From the NCBI GenBank assembly GCA_031288815.1, contig JAITQR010000068.1, positions 1-19,247 of the forward strand: a DNA stretch of 19,247 nucleotides. Reading direction: 5' to 3'. This stretch comes from Treponema sp. GTDB lineage: Bacteria > Spirochaetota > Spirochaetia > Treponematales > Breznakiellaceae. The position numbers and the translations under genes are program-made. The stretch's first letter is position 1; every line of letters starts with the position of its first letter. The notes beneath the pieces were generated by a model. The model searched no databases, had not been told where the DNA came from, and saw only the letters and a program-made list of their open reading frames with translations. Below, piece by piece: positions 1-7,092 of this stretch.

Positions 1-1751
1 CCCATTTCCTCCACCGCCCCGTCTTTGAGGACCATGATCCGGTCCGCGTGCATCAGGCTGCTGGTCCGGTGGGAGATGATGATCACCGCCGCGTCTTTTA
101 CCCGTTCCTTGAGTCCGGCCCGGATCTTCGCGTCGGTCTCCGTATCCAGGGCGGAAAAACTGTCGTCGAAGACCATTACCGGGGGTTTTGCCGCCAGCAT
201 CCGGGCAATGGCGACCCGCTGCTTCTGACCGCCCGAAAGGGTAACCCCCCGCTCGCCCACCACCGTGTCGTAACCCTGGGTAAAATCCAGGATGGCCCCG
301 TCCACCTGGGCCACCGCGGCGGCGCTGCGGATCTCCGCCATTTCCGTCTCCGGCCTTCCGGTGGCGATATTCTCCCGGATGGTCTTGGAAAAGAGGAAAG
401 GCTCCTGGATGCAGAGGCCGATATGCCGCCGCAGGTAGCGCCGGGATATCCGGCGGACATCAATGCCGTCAAGGGTAATAAGCCCGGAACCCTCGGGGAC
501 ATCGTAGAGCCGGGCCAGAAGCTGCACCAGGGTAGACTTCCCCGATCCGGTGGCCCCCAGAATCGCCAGGGTTTCGCCGGGTTTCACGGTAAAGGAAACA
601 TCCCGCAGCACCGGGGCGGCGTTTCCGTAGGCGAAGGTAACCCTGTCGAAGCGCACCTCCCCCAGTATGGCCGGTTTCAGGGCGTCGGGGCCGTCCGTTT
701 CGGGAGCTTCCGCCAGGATCTCCCGGATCCGCCCCGCTGAAACCAGGGTCTTGGAAAGTTCCGAGAGGATACGCCCAAGCTGCCTTACCGGCCAGATCAT
801 CCAGTTGCAGTAGGTGTAGAAGGCAAGAAAGGTGCCGGGGGAAAGGCGGCCCTCCACGCTCCGGTAGATGCCGGCGGCCACGATAATCGAAAGCTGCAAG
901 CCGCTCATAAAATCCCCGGCGCCCCAGAAGAGTCCCAGCATCCTGCCGATCCGTATCCATATATCCGCCAGGGTTTTTGTCTTCGCCGAAAACTTATCCA
1001 TCTCGAAGGATTCCCTGCCGAAGGCCCGGACCACCCGCACCCCGGTGTAGTTTTCCTGGGCGCAGGCCTGCATATCCCCCTCGGCGGCGTCGGCGTTGGC
1101 GAATTCCCTGGCGACCTGGCGAAAATAGAGTATCGAAAAAAGCAGGATGAAGGGGATAAGGGCCAGGGCCATGAGGGACATAAAGACATCCATGGAAAAC
1201 ATCATAAAAAGCGCCGTGGCAAAGACGCAGAGTATCCGCAGGGATTCGCTCAAATGGTTCTGGACAAAGTTACGCACGTTGTCCACGTCGGAGGTACAGC
1301 GCTGGATGATGTCCCCGGTCTGGCAGCTTACGTGCCACTGGAAAGACAGGCGCTGGATGTGGGCGTAAAGGTTGTTTCTAAGCCGCCAGGCTATGGTCTC
1401 GCCGATTTCGATGCTGGTGTAGCGCCTGAGGGTATTGAAGAAGGCGGAAAACAGGGCGGCGGCGAGGGTAAAGAGGGCGCAGATCCACAGGTTTTGCCGC
1501 AGAAACACGGTTCCCCCCAAAGATCCGACCAAATCGACCACAAAGCCGGGGGCCTCAAGAGGCGCCGAGCCGATTACCGAGTCGATGGTATAGCGGATGA
1601 TCTGGGGAGACAGAAAAGAAAAGACCACGGCGGCGGCGGCGCTGAAAGAGCAGAGAAAAAAAGCAAAACGCCGATCCCCGGCGGCCTGGGCTATCAGGCC
1701 CGGAGAGCCGGCCGGCAAAGCTTCCGGCTTGTCCTTTAAACGGAACTTCAT
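1..1751 (-). CDS. ABC exporter, fused permease-ATPase half (C-terminus beyond window)
   Basis: The frame is open from the ATG at 1751 to the left edge, about 583 residues, so only the last few tens of residues are missing. The N-terminal half is a six-helix exporter-type membrane domain. The ATPase domain follows, with Walker A GATGSGKST near residue 400, a Q-loop in CIQEPFLFSKT, the signature LSGGQKQR near 505, Walker B and D-loop VFDDSFSALD near 530, and an H-loop histidine in ISHRTSS near 560. The residue after the Walker B aspartate is Asp, not the catalytic Glu. This is typical of the degenerate-site subunit of heterodimeric exporters (TM287, BmrC/YheI type), so a partner gene is expected just beyond the left edge. 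The ATG directly abuts the TGA of the DUF6062 gene (TGAATG), with AGGGGGA about 11 nt upstream, implying translational coupling. The exported substrate cannot be told from sequence; drug or lipid are the usual options. Confidence 0.93.
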   Translation of the reverse strand, partial: MKFRLKDKPEALPAGSPGLIAQAAGDRRFAFFLCSFSAAAAVVFSFLSPQIIRYTIDSVIGSAPLEAPGFVVDLVGSLGGTVFLRQNLWICALFTLAAALFSAFFNTLRRYTSIEIGETIAWRLRNNLYAHIQRLSFQWHVSCQTGDIIQRCTSDVDNVRNFVQNHLSESLRILCVFATALFMMFSMDVFMSLMALALIPFILLFSILYFRQVAREFANADAAEGDMQACAQENYTGVRVVRAFGRESFEMDKFSAKTKTLADIWIRIGRMLGLFWGAGDFMSGLQLSIIVAAGIYRSVEGRLSPGTFLAFYTYCNWMIWPVRQLGRILSELSKTLVSAGRIREILAEAPETDGPDALKPAILGEVRFDRVTFAYGNAAPVLRDVSFTVKPGETLAILGATGSGKSTLVQLLARLYDVPEGSGLITLDGIDVRRISRRYLRRHIGLCIQEPFLFSKTIRENIATGRPETEMAEIRSAAAVAQVDGAILDFTQGYDTVVGERGVTLSGGQKQRVAIARMLAAKPPVMVFDDSFSALDTETDAKIRAGLKERVKDAAVIIISHRTSSLMHADRIMVLKDGAVEEM

Positions 1752-2396
1752 TCAGTCAGCGGTCCCCCTAAGTTCCAGAGCCAGTTCCCTCCAGACCATC
1801 TGATCCTCTTCGGAAAGGGCGCGGAACTCCTCCTGTCTCCCGTAAGCGGAAAATTCAATAAAATTATCCACCCGTCTTTTAAGTTCGTCAAATTTACGCT
1901 CGTGAAATTCGGTGATCCAGCCGGGAACCTTCTTGTACCATTCCAAAAGCAGCCCGTAATGGGGGGCGCAGAGTCCCTGGGATGCGGTAAAGGCCCGGCG
2001 CAGTTCCCTTTCCTCGCCGCTCTCGCCGCCGGAAGCGGCGAGGAAGCCCAGATACTCCGTCTCGATCCGTTCCCGTTCCAGGCAGATGGGACAGCGTTCC
2101 TTCGGCCGCCAGGGTTTCCGTTTTTTGAAGGAAAGGATCCGGTCCTCCAGGATGTCCCGGCCCATAATCGCCACCGCAAGACCGTCCCGGAAGGAGGCCA
2201 GGCTCCGGGAATGGTAGTCGCAGAAACCCCCGGCCAGCCGGTGGGCCTTGCGGAAACCCCGGTCGGAAACGTGTTCAAAGAGCATGTTGTCGATGTACCG
2301 TTCCGCCCGGCGGGCGACAATACGGCAGAGGGGACAGCCGGGTTTTTCGCAGGCTTTCTCCATCTCAAAAAAGTTGATATGTTTGTCTACCGCCAT
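1752..2396 (-). CDS. DUF6062 family cysteine-rich protein
   Basis: A 214-residue soluble protein without signal peptide or membrane segment. Four Cys/His pairs are evenly placed: CPLC (C21, C24), CDYH (C59, H62), CPIC (C102, C105) and CAPH (C143, H146). They are enough for two zinc sites of C2CH type. The layout, with ERYIDNMLFEHVSD between the first two pairs, fits the DUF6062 family found in spirochaetes and clostridia; its function is unknown. The gene starts 17 nt after rpiA and its stop abuts the start of the ABC exporter gene, so the three are very probably one operon. GGGA lies shortly before the ATG. A role in redox sensing or in helping the exporter would be a guess from the metal motifs and position. 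Confidence 0.82.
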   Translation of the reverse strand: MAVDKHINFFEMEKACEKPGCPLCRIVARRAERYIDNMLFEHVSDRGFRKAHRLAGGFCDYHSRSLASFRDGLAVAIMGRDILEDRILSFKKRKPWRPKERCPICLERERIETEYLGFLAASGGESGEERELRRAFTASQGLCAPHYGLLLEWYKKVPGWITEFHERKFDELKRRVDNFIEFSAYGRQEEFRALSEEDQMVWRELALELRGTAD

Positions 2397-2413
2397 ATTC
2401 CCAGCCTAGCAAG

Positions 2414-3130
2414 CTAATCCCTCGGTTCCACCCGGCCGTCGGACCGGCCGATATACACCAGGGGCCGCAAAACCCTGCCCCGGGGGCCGGTAAAAAAGCC
2501 GTTCTCCACCACCCCGGGGATGGCGTTTATCTCCGTCTCCAGGGCTTCCGGATCTACCGGCGCCGGAAAGCGGACATCCAGAAGGAGATTCCCGTGCTCG
2601 GTGATCACCGGCCCGGCCTTGCGAACCGCCTCCCGCAGTATTACGGCTCCCCCCAGTTTTTCCAGGCTGCGGCTTACCGGCAGGCGGGCCTCGGGGATCA
2701 CCTCCACCGGCAGGGGGAAGGCGATTCCCAAATGTTCCACCAGCTTTGTTTCGTCGGCGACGACGGCGTAGGCGGCGGAAGCGTAGGCGGCCAGTTTTTC
2801 CACAAGCAGGGCTCCGCCGCCGCCCTTTATCAGCCGGTTTTCCGGATCGATCTCGTCGGCCCCGTCGATAGTAAGATCCAGCCCCCCCTCAAGTTCCGGG
2901 GAATTGAGGCTGTAGACGGGAATCCCCAGTCTCTCACATTCCAACTGGGTTTGAAAACTGGTGGGAAAAACCCTGAGCCCGGAGATTTCCCCCTGGGCCA
3001 AAAGCTCGCCGATCCGGCGGACCACGTGTATGGCGGTGGAGCCGGTTCCGAGCCCCAGCTTCATGCCGCTTTTAACCAGGCTCTCCGCCGCCCTCCGGCC
3101 AAGCGCTTCCTTTATTGCCTTCTGATCCAT
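2414..3130 (-). CDS. rpiA: Ribose-5-phosphate isomerase A
   Basis: Interconverts ribose 5-phosphate and ribulose 5-phosphate in the cytoplasmic non-oxidative pentose phosphate pathway. The 238-residue protein has the family signatures in order: GLGTGSTA (about 26-33, phosphate loop), DGADEID (89-95, catalytic aspartates) and KGGGGALLVEK (102-112, with the catalytic Glu at 111). Length matches the usual 220-240. The frame is open to 3277, but the extra 49 residues are Arg-rich translation of a palindrome-filled gap. The ATG at 3130 has GAGG 8 nt upstream and begins at the conserved domain, so it is chosen. It is followed by the DUF6062 and ABC exporter genes, probably co-transcribed. All key residues are intact. 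Confidence 0.96.
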   Translation of the reverse strand: MDQKAIKEALGRRAAESLVKSGMKLGLGTGSTAIHVVRRIGELLAQGEISGLRVFPTSFQTQLECERLGIPVYSLNSPELEGGLDLTIDGADEIDPENRLIKGGGGALLVEKLAAYASAAYAVVADETKLVEHLGIAFPLPVEVIPEARLPVSRSLEKLGGAVILREAVRKAGPVITEHGNLLLDVRFPAPVDPEALETEINAIPGVVENGFFTGPRGRVLRPLVYIGRSDGRVEPRD

Positions 3131-3157
3131 AACAAACGCCTCAATACCTCTCTCTTG

Positions 3158-3275
3158 CCGCCTCCGGCGGTTTCCCCGGCGGTTCGTCGAACCGCGGGCT
3201 GGTAAACCGAAACTCCGCGGAACCCGCAAACCGCGGTTTTTTCGGCGCCGGATGACGCGAAAACCCGCCGGCGCC
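3158..3275. repeat. Palindrome cluster between aroDE and rpiA
   Basis: The 156-bp gap between the aroDE stop and the rpiA start is filled with short palindromes: CCGCC-TCC-GGCGG at 3158-3170; an 8-bp stem GCGGTTCG around a single T at 3179-3195; AAACCGCGGTTT at 3228-3239; and arms GGCGCCGG/CCGGCGCC at 3244-3251 and 3268-3275 with a 16-nt loop. No U-tract follows on the minus strand, so this is not a classic terminator. It may be a REP-like cluster or a structured rpiA leader that separates rpiA expression from aroDE. It does not share sequence blocks with the repeat family at 5343, 9766 and 10659. Confidence 0.6.
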
Positions 3276-3286
3276 ACAGGCCGGGT

Positions 3287-4795
3287 CTAAAATTTTACCC
3301 GGTTAAGCAGATTGGGGGGAAATTCCTTTTTCAGAAACAGGGTATACTGATACCGGGCCTGCCGGATGAGCATATCGTAACCGTTCAGAATAGGACAACC
3401 CGCCGCCTGGGCCCGGTTGAGGAAGGGGGTAATCTCCGGCTTATACACCAGATCCATCACCATCTCCTTTCCCGAAAATTCGTACATCTCCAGGGGATCG
3501 GAGGCGGGGTTTCCTTTCATCCCTACCGGGGTGGTCTGGATAATGATATCCGAATGCTTTGCCATGTTCGCCACCCCCTCCTTGTCGAGCCCTCCCCAGA
3601 GGAACCTGTAGGGATGCGCCAGTTCCCGGGCCCGGGCCAGGGTGCGGTTCAGTACCAGCGCCTTCCCCGCCAGGCGGAAGATTCCCGCCGTTACCGCCCT
3701 GGCCGCGCCGCCGGCCCCGATAATGGTGATTTTTTTGCCCTTAAGGCTCTTCTTCCCGATAAATTCCAGCAGGGAATCGGAAAAACCCTGGATATCGGTG
3801 TTGTAGCCCGCCCAGCCCTGGGGGCTGCGGACCAGGGTGTTGCAGGCCCCCACGGCCTCCACCTCCTGGGACTGATGGGCAAGAACGGGAAGCACCTTCT
3901 CCTTGTAGGGAACGGTGACGGAAAGCCCCTGAACGTCCAGCTCTTCCGCCAGCTTTATCAGGGCGGGAACCGAATCGGCCGGAAAGGGGACATACGCCGC
4001 GTCGGTTTCCTCTATGCCGAAGATCGTGTTAAAGAACCGGGGGCTGTCGCTTACCGTGAGGGGGAAACCGGTAACGCCGAAGACCAGGGTATCCGCCGTA
4101 ATCTTCCGGAACCGGTACAGTTCCACCATCTCCCTGGGATCCAACTGGCCAGGCCCGGCGATAGAGGCGCCATCCTCGTTAAAAGCGGTGGTAAAACCGA
4201 TTTGGGAACCGAGTTTTTCCGCCAGGATCCGGGTAAAAACCCCGTAATGGCCCATACAGAGCAGGATCTTGTCCACATCCTTGGTTTCCCTGGCGGCCTT
4301 GACCACCCGCAGCAGATCCTCCGAGCCCTGGGGCATCACCGCGACCTTGACCAGTTCGTCCCCTGTCCGGCAGAGCCGCCGTATCTTCCCCGCCACATCC
4401 TCCCCAATCCCGCTAAAGTCGTGCCAGGAACGGATGATCCGGGTTCCGAAGGTCCGGGCCGCTTCCTCAAGGCTGGGGACGTTCAGATCCTCTTCCAGGT
4501 CCACGTAGGCGAAATTCTGCCGCCGATCCGCCTCCGCGAAGGCAATGCCCTCGGAGAGAAGCCTGATCCGGGCGCCTTCCCCGCCGACGTACTTCCCCCC
4601 GTCCTTTTCCCTTCTGACGGTAAGGATCACCGGCATTCCCGCCCTGCCGGGAAAATGGCGGATAAAGAAACGTTCATCCGGCTCAAGGCAGTCTACCCGG
4701 AGTTCCGCCATGTCAACGTGGCGGCGGTACTTTTCCAGAATTTCCAGATCCCTGGCCAGGGTCTTCGCGGTCAAACAGAGGCATAATTTTGCCAT
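3287..4795 (-). CDS. aroDE: Bifunctional 3-dehydroquinate dehydratase / shikimate dehydrogenase
   Basis: A 502-residue fusion for two consecutive steps of the shikimate pathway: 3-dehydroquinate to 3-dehydroshikimate, then NADPH-dependent reduction to shikimate. Residues 1-235 form a type I (Schiff-base) dehydratase: ELRVDCL near 31, catalytic His125 in SWHDFSG, Schiff-base Lys150 in VKVAVM, and the closing APGQ-like GPGQLDP near 215. Residues about 238-502 are shikimate dehydrogenase: substrate-site serines in TVSDSPRFFN (247-256), catalytic Lys298 in VTVPYKEK, Asp334 in YNTDIQGF, nucleotide loop GAGGAA (360-365), NRT (383-385), and a C-terminal NGYDMLIRQA helix. The usual His-Asn after the SxSP motif is Phe-Asn here. 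The ATG follows GAGGAGG closely, and that SD overlaps the stop of the preceding secreted-protein gene 9 nt away, so the two are coupled. Similar AroD-AroE fusions occur in plants, chlamydiae and spirochaetes. Confidence 0.95.
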   Translation of the reverse strand: MAKLCLCLTAKTLARDLEILEKYRRHVDMAELRVDCLEPDERFFIRHFPGRAGMPVILTVRREKDGGKYVGGEGARIRLLSEGIAFAEADRRQNFAYVDLEEDLNVPSLEEAARTFGTRIIRSWHDFSGIGEDVAGKIRRLCRTGDELVKVAVMPQGSEDLLRVVKAARETKDVDKILLCMGHYGVFTRILAEKLGSQIGFTTAFNEDGASIAGPGQLDPREMVELYRFRKITADTLVFGVTGFPLTVSDSPRFFNTIFGIEETDAAYVPFPADSVPALIKLAEELDVQGLSVTVPYKEKVLPVLAHQSQEVEAVGACNTLVRSPQGWAGYNTDIQGFSDSLLEFIGKKSLKGKKITIIGAGGAARAVTAGIFRLAGKALVLNRTLARARELAHPYRFLWGGLDKEGVANMAKHSDIIIQTTPVGMKGNPASDPLEMYEFSGKEMVMDLVYKPEITPFLNRAQAAGCPILNGYDMLIRQARYQYTLFLKKEFPPNLLNRVKF

Positions 4796-4804
4796 CCTTC
4801 CTCC

Positions 4805-5275
4805 TCAAAAGTCGCTGCGGTACAGGAAAATGGCGGAAGCCAGGCCGGAATCGCCCAGATTGACCCGCAGGGTCATGGGCCAGGAGCCTCCCCTCAGGGG
4901 AAGAAGGAGATAATCGCCGTGTTCCTCCGCCTCTTTTCCCAGGGCCAGAAGCACCGCCGGCCGGGGATCCCCTACCCTGATACCCCTGGCGGCTCCCAGT
5001 CCCAACTGCCAAACCCGGTCCCGGTAGATATAAAAATCCCCCTGGGGATAGACAAAAACCACATCGTCCTGCCACTCCTCCGCGCCCCGGACACAGTACA
5101 CTTCCTTTGGCGGGCCAAAAAGGCTGTACAAGCCCTCCAGGGTAAGGCCGATAAAGGACTCGGGGGCGGAAACCGTTCCGGGTTCCCGGGGAGGCTGGGA
5201 GGAATTCTGGGCCGGAAGCCGGAAAAGAACGGCGGCAAACAGGAACAGGCAGCCCAAAATCCGGTAAATCCCCAT
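4805..5275 (-). CDS. Small secreted protein of unknown function
   Basis: A 156-residue protein with a clear signal peptide (hydrophobic segment at about residues 5-20, likely cleavage after LPA near 22). The mature part begins with a short polar linker, followed by a compact domain opening GLTLEGLYSLFGPPKEVY. A glycine-led helix, then G-x-P, then a W-containing strand (EEWQDDVVFVYP) resembles the layout of BamE/SmpA-like domains; this is a fold-level impression, not an identification. There is no lipobox cysteine, so it should be released to the periplasm. It is coupled to aroDE (9-nt gap) although no functional link to aromatic synthesis is evident. No Shine-Dalgarno sequence precedes the ATG, but a -10-like box lies 5 nt before it. 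Confidence 0.72.
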   Translation of the reverse strand: MGIYRILGCLFLFAAVLFRLPAQNSSQPPREPGTVSAPESFIGLTLEGLYSLFGPPKEVYCVRGAEEWQDDVVFVYPQGDFYIYRDRVWQLGLGAARGIRVGDPRPAVLLALGKEAEEHGDYLLLPLRGGSWPMTLRVNLGDSGLASAIFLYRSDF

Positions 5276-5280
5276 AATTC

Positions 5281-5309
5281 ACTGTACCGGAGCGCCGGGA
5301 GATTTTCAA
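5281..5309 (-). promoter_or_regulatory. Candidate sigma-70 promoter for the secreted protein-aroDE pair
   Basis: On the minus strand, TTGAAA (5304-5309) and TACAGT (5281-5286) are separated by exactly 17 bp. The -10 ends 5 nt before the ATG at 5275, so the transcript would start at or within the start codon. The absence of a Shine-Dalgarno sequence fits a leaderless message. The -35 has five of six consensus bases and the -10 four of six, so this is suggestive only. Confidence 0.4.
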
Positions 5310-5342
5310 TGCCGGGGGAAATCTCGCGGCGGGCCCCTAACA

Positions 5343-5515
5343 GCCTGTCGCACTTGTGGATTTTTTGCATAAAGGGGTGGCAAAGCCACCCTGGGCAAAA
5401 AATCCCGATTAATGGGCATGCGTGCGGCTAAAGCCGCTTGGAGTTTGTAAGGTATAAATATTCATTTTATGAATATTTATACCGTTTTATGCGCGAAGCG
5501 CAACAAACTCCTAGG
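5343..5515 (+). repeat. Modular palindromic intergenic repeat, copy 1
   Basis: Shares ordered blocks with copy 2 at 9766-9923: GCCTG(T/C)CGC(A/G)CTTGTGGATTT at the left end, AAAATCCCGATTA, GGCATGC(G/T)TGCGGCTAAAGC, and the right end TTTTA(T/C)GCGCGAAGCGC(A/G)ACAAACTCCTAGG. Between the blocks are non-conserved hairpins that keep their pairing: GGATTTTTTGC (5358-5368) pairs with GCAAAAAATCC (5395-5405) around GGGTGGC-AAA-GCCACCC; GCGGC-TAAA-GCCGC at 5424-5437; TGCGC-GAA-GCGCA at 5490-5502. GGAGTTTGT (5440-5448) pairs with ACAAACTCC (5503-5511). The right edge CCTAGG carries the comEC stop codon (5511-5513). The gap between comEC and the secreted-protein gene holds little else. Confidence 0.85.
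5451..5483. repeat. Perfect AT-rich 15-bp hairpin nested in repeat copy 1
   Basis: GGTATAAATATTCAT (5451-5465), a TTT loop, then its exact complement ATGAATATTTATACC (5469-5483). It sits in the variable slot of the repeat, where copy 2 has an unrelated small hairpin (GGAGA/TCTCC), and contrasts with the GC-rich surroundings. It could be a separate small insertion. No U-tract follows on either strand, so a terminator role is not favoured. Confidence 0.7.
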
Positions 5516-7082
5516 CACGCGGGATAAGCCGGCCCGCCTCGATCCGCCTGCGCCGTTCCAGATACCAGACCAGGGCGAAGATGAGGAGGGAGGCAAGCAG
5601 CACCGGAACCCAGCCGGTGTCCGCGAGGCCCGGGGCCCGGGCGGCAAAGGAAACGATCCGTTCCAGGACCCGGTACAGGACAGAGAGCATCCCGGCCAGC
5701 GGGCGGTCCAAGACCAAAAGCCGGATGCCCGGGGCGAAGGCAAGGACAAAACCGGAGGCGAGCCAGATCAGGGAACCTATCATGAAGACGGTGGTAAGCG
5801 GGACGATCAGGAGGCCGGCCACGATTCCCACGGGCCGCAGGACGCCGAAAAAGGCCGCCGTTACCGCCCCGGTGGCGAGGAAGGCCCCCAGGGAAGCGGA
5901 AAGGGGGCTGAGCAGGGATTCGGGAACCTTTCCCCGGAAAAGCCCCTGGAACAGCGGGCCGGCCCGCAGGATCCCCCAGAGGGCAAGGTAGGAGAGGATA
6001 AAGGAGAGGCTGTTCCCCGACTCCGGCCAGAGGAGGATCTGGATCAGAAAAGCCAGGTTCAGGAGAGACAGGGGTTCCCGCTTAAAACCGCCGAAAATCG
6101 CCAGCGCGCCGGTAAGGTACATCACCGCGGCCCGCAGCAGGGAAGGTTGGGGGCCCACCAGGAACACGTAGAGGAGGATAAAGGCCGCCCCCAGGGCGAC
6201 CGAGGCCTTTAAACCCAGAAGCCGCCTGAAGAGGAAGGCGATAATTGACGACAGAACCGCCAGGTGCATACCCGAAAGGGCCAGCACATGGGAGGAACCC
6301 GCGTCCCGGTAGGATCGGGAGAGGTCCGTATCCAGATCGTCCCGAATACCCAAAAGCAGCGCCAGGGCCATGCCGCCCCAATTGACGCCCGACTCCGCGC
6401 CGCCCCGGGCGAAGCGCCCGGCAATGGCGAGCCTTAGCCCGGTACGGAACCGCTCCAGGCCGGGGGCCGGCCGGACAACATGAACCGCCGAGGCCCGGAA
6501 GAGGGGCGGCCCCTCGGCGGCCACGAAACGCCCCTCCACATAGATAAGGCTTTTCCGGCCGAACTCCTTTAAGGCCGGAATGTGTTCCGGGGGAAAGAAA
6601 ACCAGCGCCTTCCCCCTGGCGGAAGCCCGAAGCCCGCCGGCACCCTGGATCGTATCCAGGCCAAGGTAGGCCATGCCGTTTCCCCCGCTGGAGGAGCGGG
6701 GATCGTCCAGCAGGGTACCCCGGAGGCCCCTTAGCCCCTCTTTCGGAAGGGGAAGGCTAAGATTTTGGGGGACGGAAGCGGCCGCGCCAATACCCAGGCT
6801 AAAGCCGGCGGAGAAGCAGAGGGCCAGAAGGCCGATCCTTTGGGGGAGCCGGCGCGGATCGCCCAGCCGGAAGCCGGCCCTGCGGGGTTCCCGGTCCGGC
6901 GGTTCATCTGAAAAGAGGTACTCCTTCCCGGATTCAAGAACCCGGAAGAAAGAAACGATCAGTACCGCCGCGAAGAGGCAAAGGAGCAGGCCCGCGTTCC
7001 GGGAGCCGGAGAAAAAGGGGAAACCGTAATACCCCGCCGCCGCGCCGGCCGCCGCGGCCGAAAGAAGGCTTGTACGTATCAT
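5511..7082 (-). CDS. comEC: ComEC/Rec2-family DNA-uptake channel, lacking the metallo-hydrolase domain
   Basis: Polytopic inner-membrane protein of 523 residues. Residues about 1-50 and 82-102 are membrane segments. Residues 105-205 form the soluble N-terminal region (DUF4131-like), and the competence domain fills 235-500. Diagnostic motifs are AGSSHVLALSGMHLAVLSS (261-279, the family's GxxHxxAxSGxH), GPQPSLLRAAVM (310-321) and LSFILSYLALWG. In natural transformation ComEC carries single-stranded DNA across the inner membrane. Standard proteins of 700-800 residues end in a metallo-beta-lactamase-like nuclease domain; here the frame stops soon after the last helices, leaving only a basic tail (ERRRRIEAG). 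The frame extends to 7181, but the ATG at 7082, 10 nt after the upstream stop, gives the expected N-terminus. It is the last gene of the pilZ operon. Its stop codon lies inside repeat copy 1. Confidence 0.88.
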   Translation of the reverse strand: MIRTSLLSAAAAGAAAGYYGFPFFSGSRNAGLLLCLFAAVLIVSFFRVLESGKEYLFSDEPPDREPRRAGFRLGDPRRLPQRIGLLALCFSAGFSLGIGAAASVPQNLSLPLPKEGLRGLRGTLLDDPRSSSGGNGMAYLGLDTIQGAGGLRASARGKALVFFPPEHIPALKEFGRKSLIYVEGRFVAAEGPPLFRASAVHVVRPAPGLERFRTGLRLAIAGRFARGGAESGVNWGGMALALLLGIRDDLDTDLSRSYRDAGSSHVLALSGMHLAVLSSIIAFLFRRLLGLKASVALGAAFILLYVFLVGPQPSLLRAAVMYLTGALAIFGGFKREPLSLLNLAFLIQILLWPESGNSLSFILSYLALWGILRAGPLFQGLFRGKVPESLLSPLSASLGAFLATGAVTAAFFGVLRPVGIVAGLLIVPLTTVFMIGSLIWLASGFVLAFAPGIRLLVLDRPLAGMLSVLYRVLERIVSFAARAPGLADTGWVPVLLASLLIFALVWYLERRRRIEAGRLIPRA

Positions 7083-7092
7083 GATTATATAA

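Noticed and set aside
48..740. Plus-strand open frame at the left edge
   Set aside because: Antisense to the ABC exporter, whose Walker A, signature and H-loop motifs lie on the minus strand here.
3131..3277. N-terminal extension of rpiA by 49 residues
   Set aside because: Arg-rich translation of palindromic intergenic DNA; the ATG at 3130 has a ribosome site and begins the conserved domain.
3554..4786. A 410-residue plus-strand open frame opposite aroDE
   Set aside because: It is the mirror of a GC-rich coding gene with intact catalytic motifs on the minus strand; its translation has no recognisable domain and is rich in Gly, Pro, Arg and Gln as expected for antisense frames.
4713..5309. 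Alternative 198-residue minus-strand frame over the secreted-protein gene
   Set aside because: It lacks a signal peptide and overlaps the aroDE start out of frame; the 156-residue frame has a clear signal sequence and tight coupling to aroDE.
5358..5405. Hairpin at the left of repeat copy 1 as the comEC terminator
   Set aside because: The stem is good but no run of T follows it on the minus strand, and the same structural slot occurs in copy 2 where no gene ends in that direction.
5469..6212. A 247-residue plus-strand open frame opposite comEC
   Set aside because: Low-complexity, charged antisense translation starting inside repeat copy 1; comEC on the other strand accounts for the sequence.
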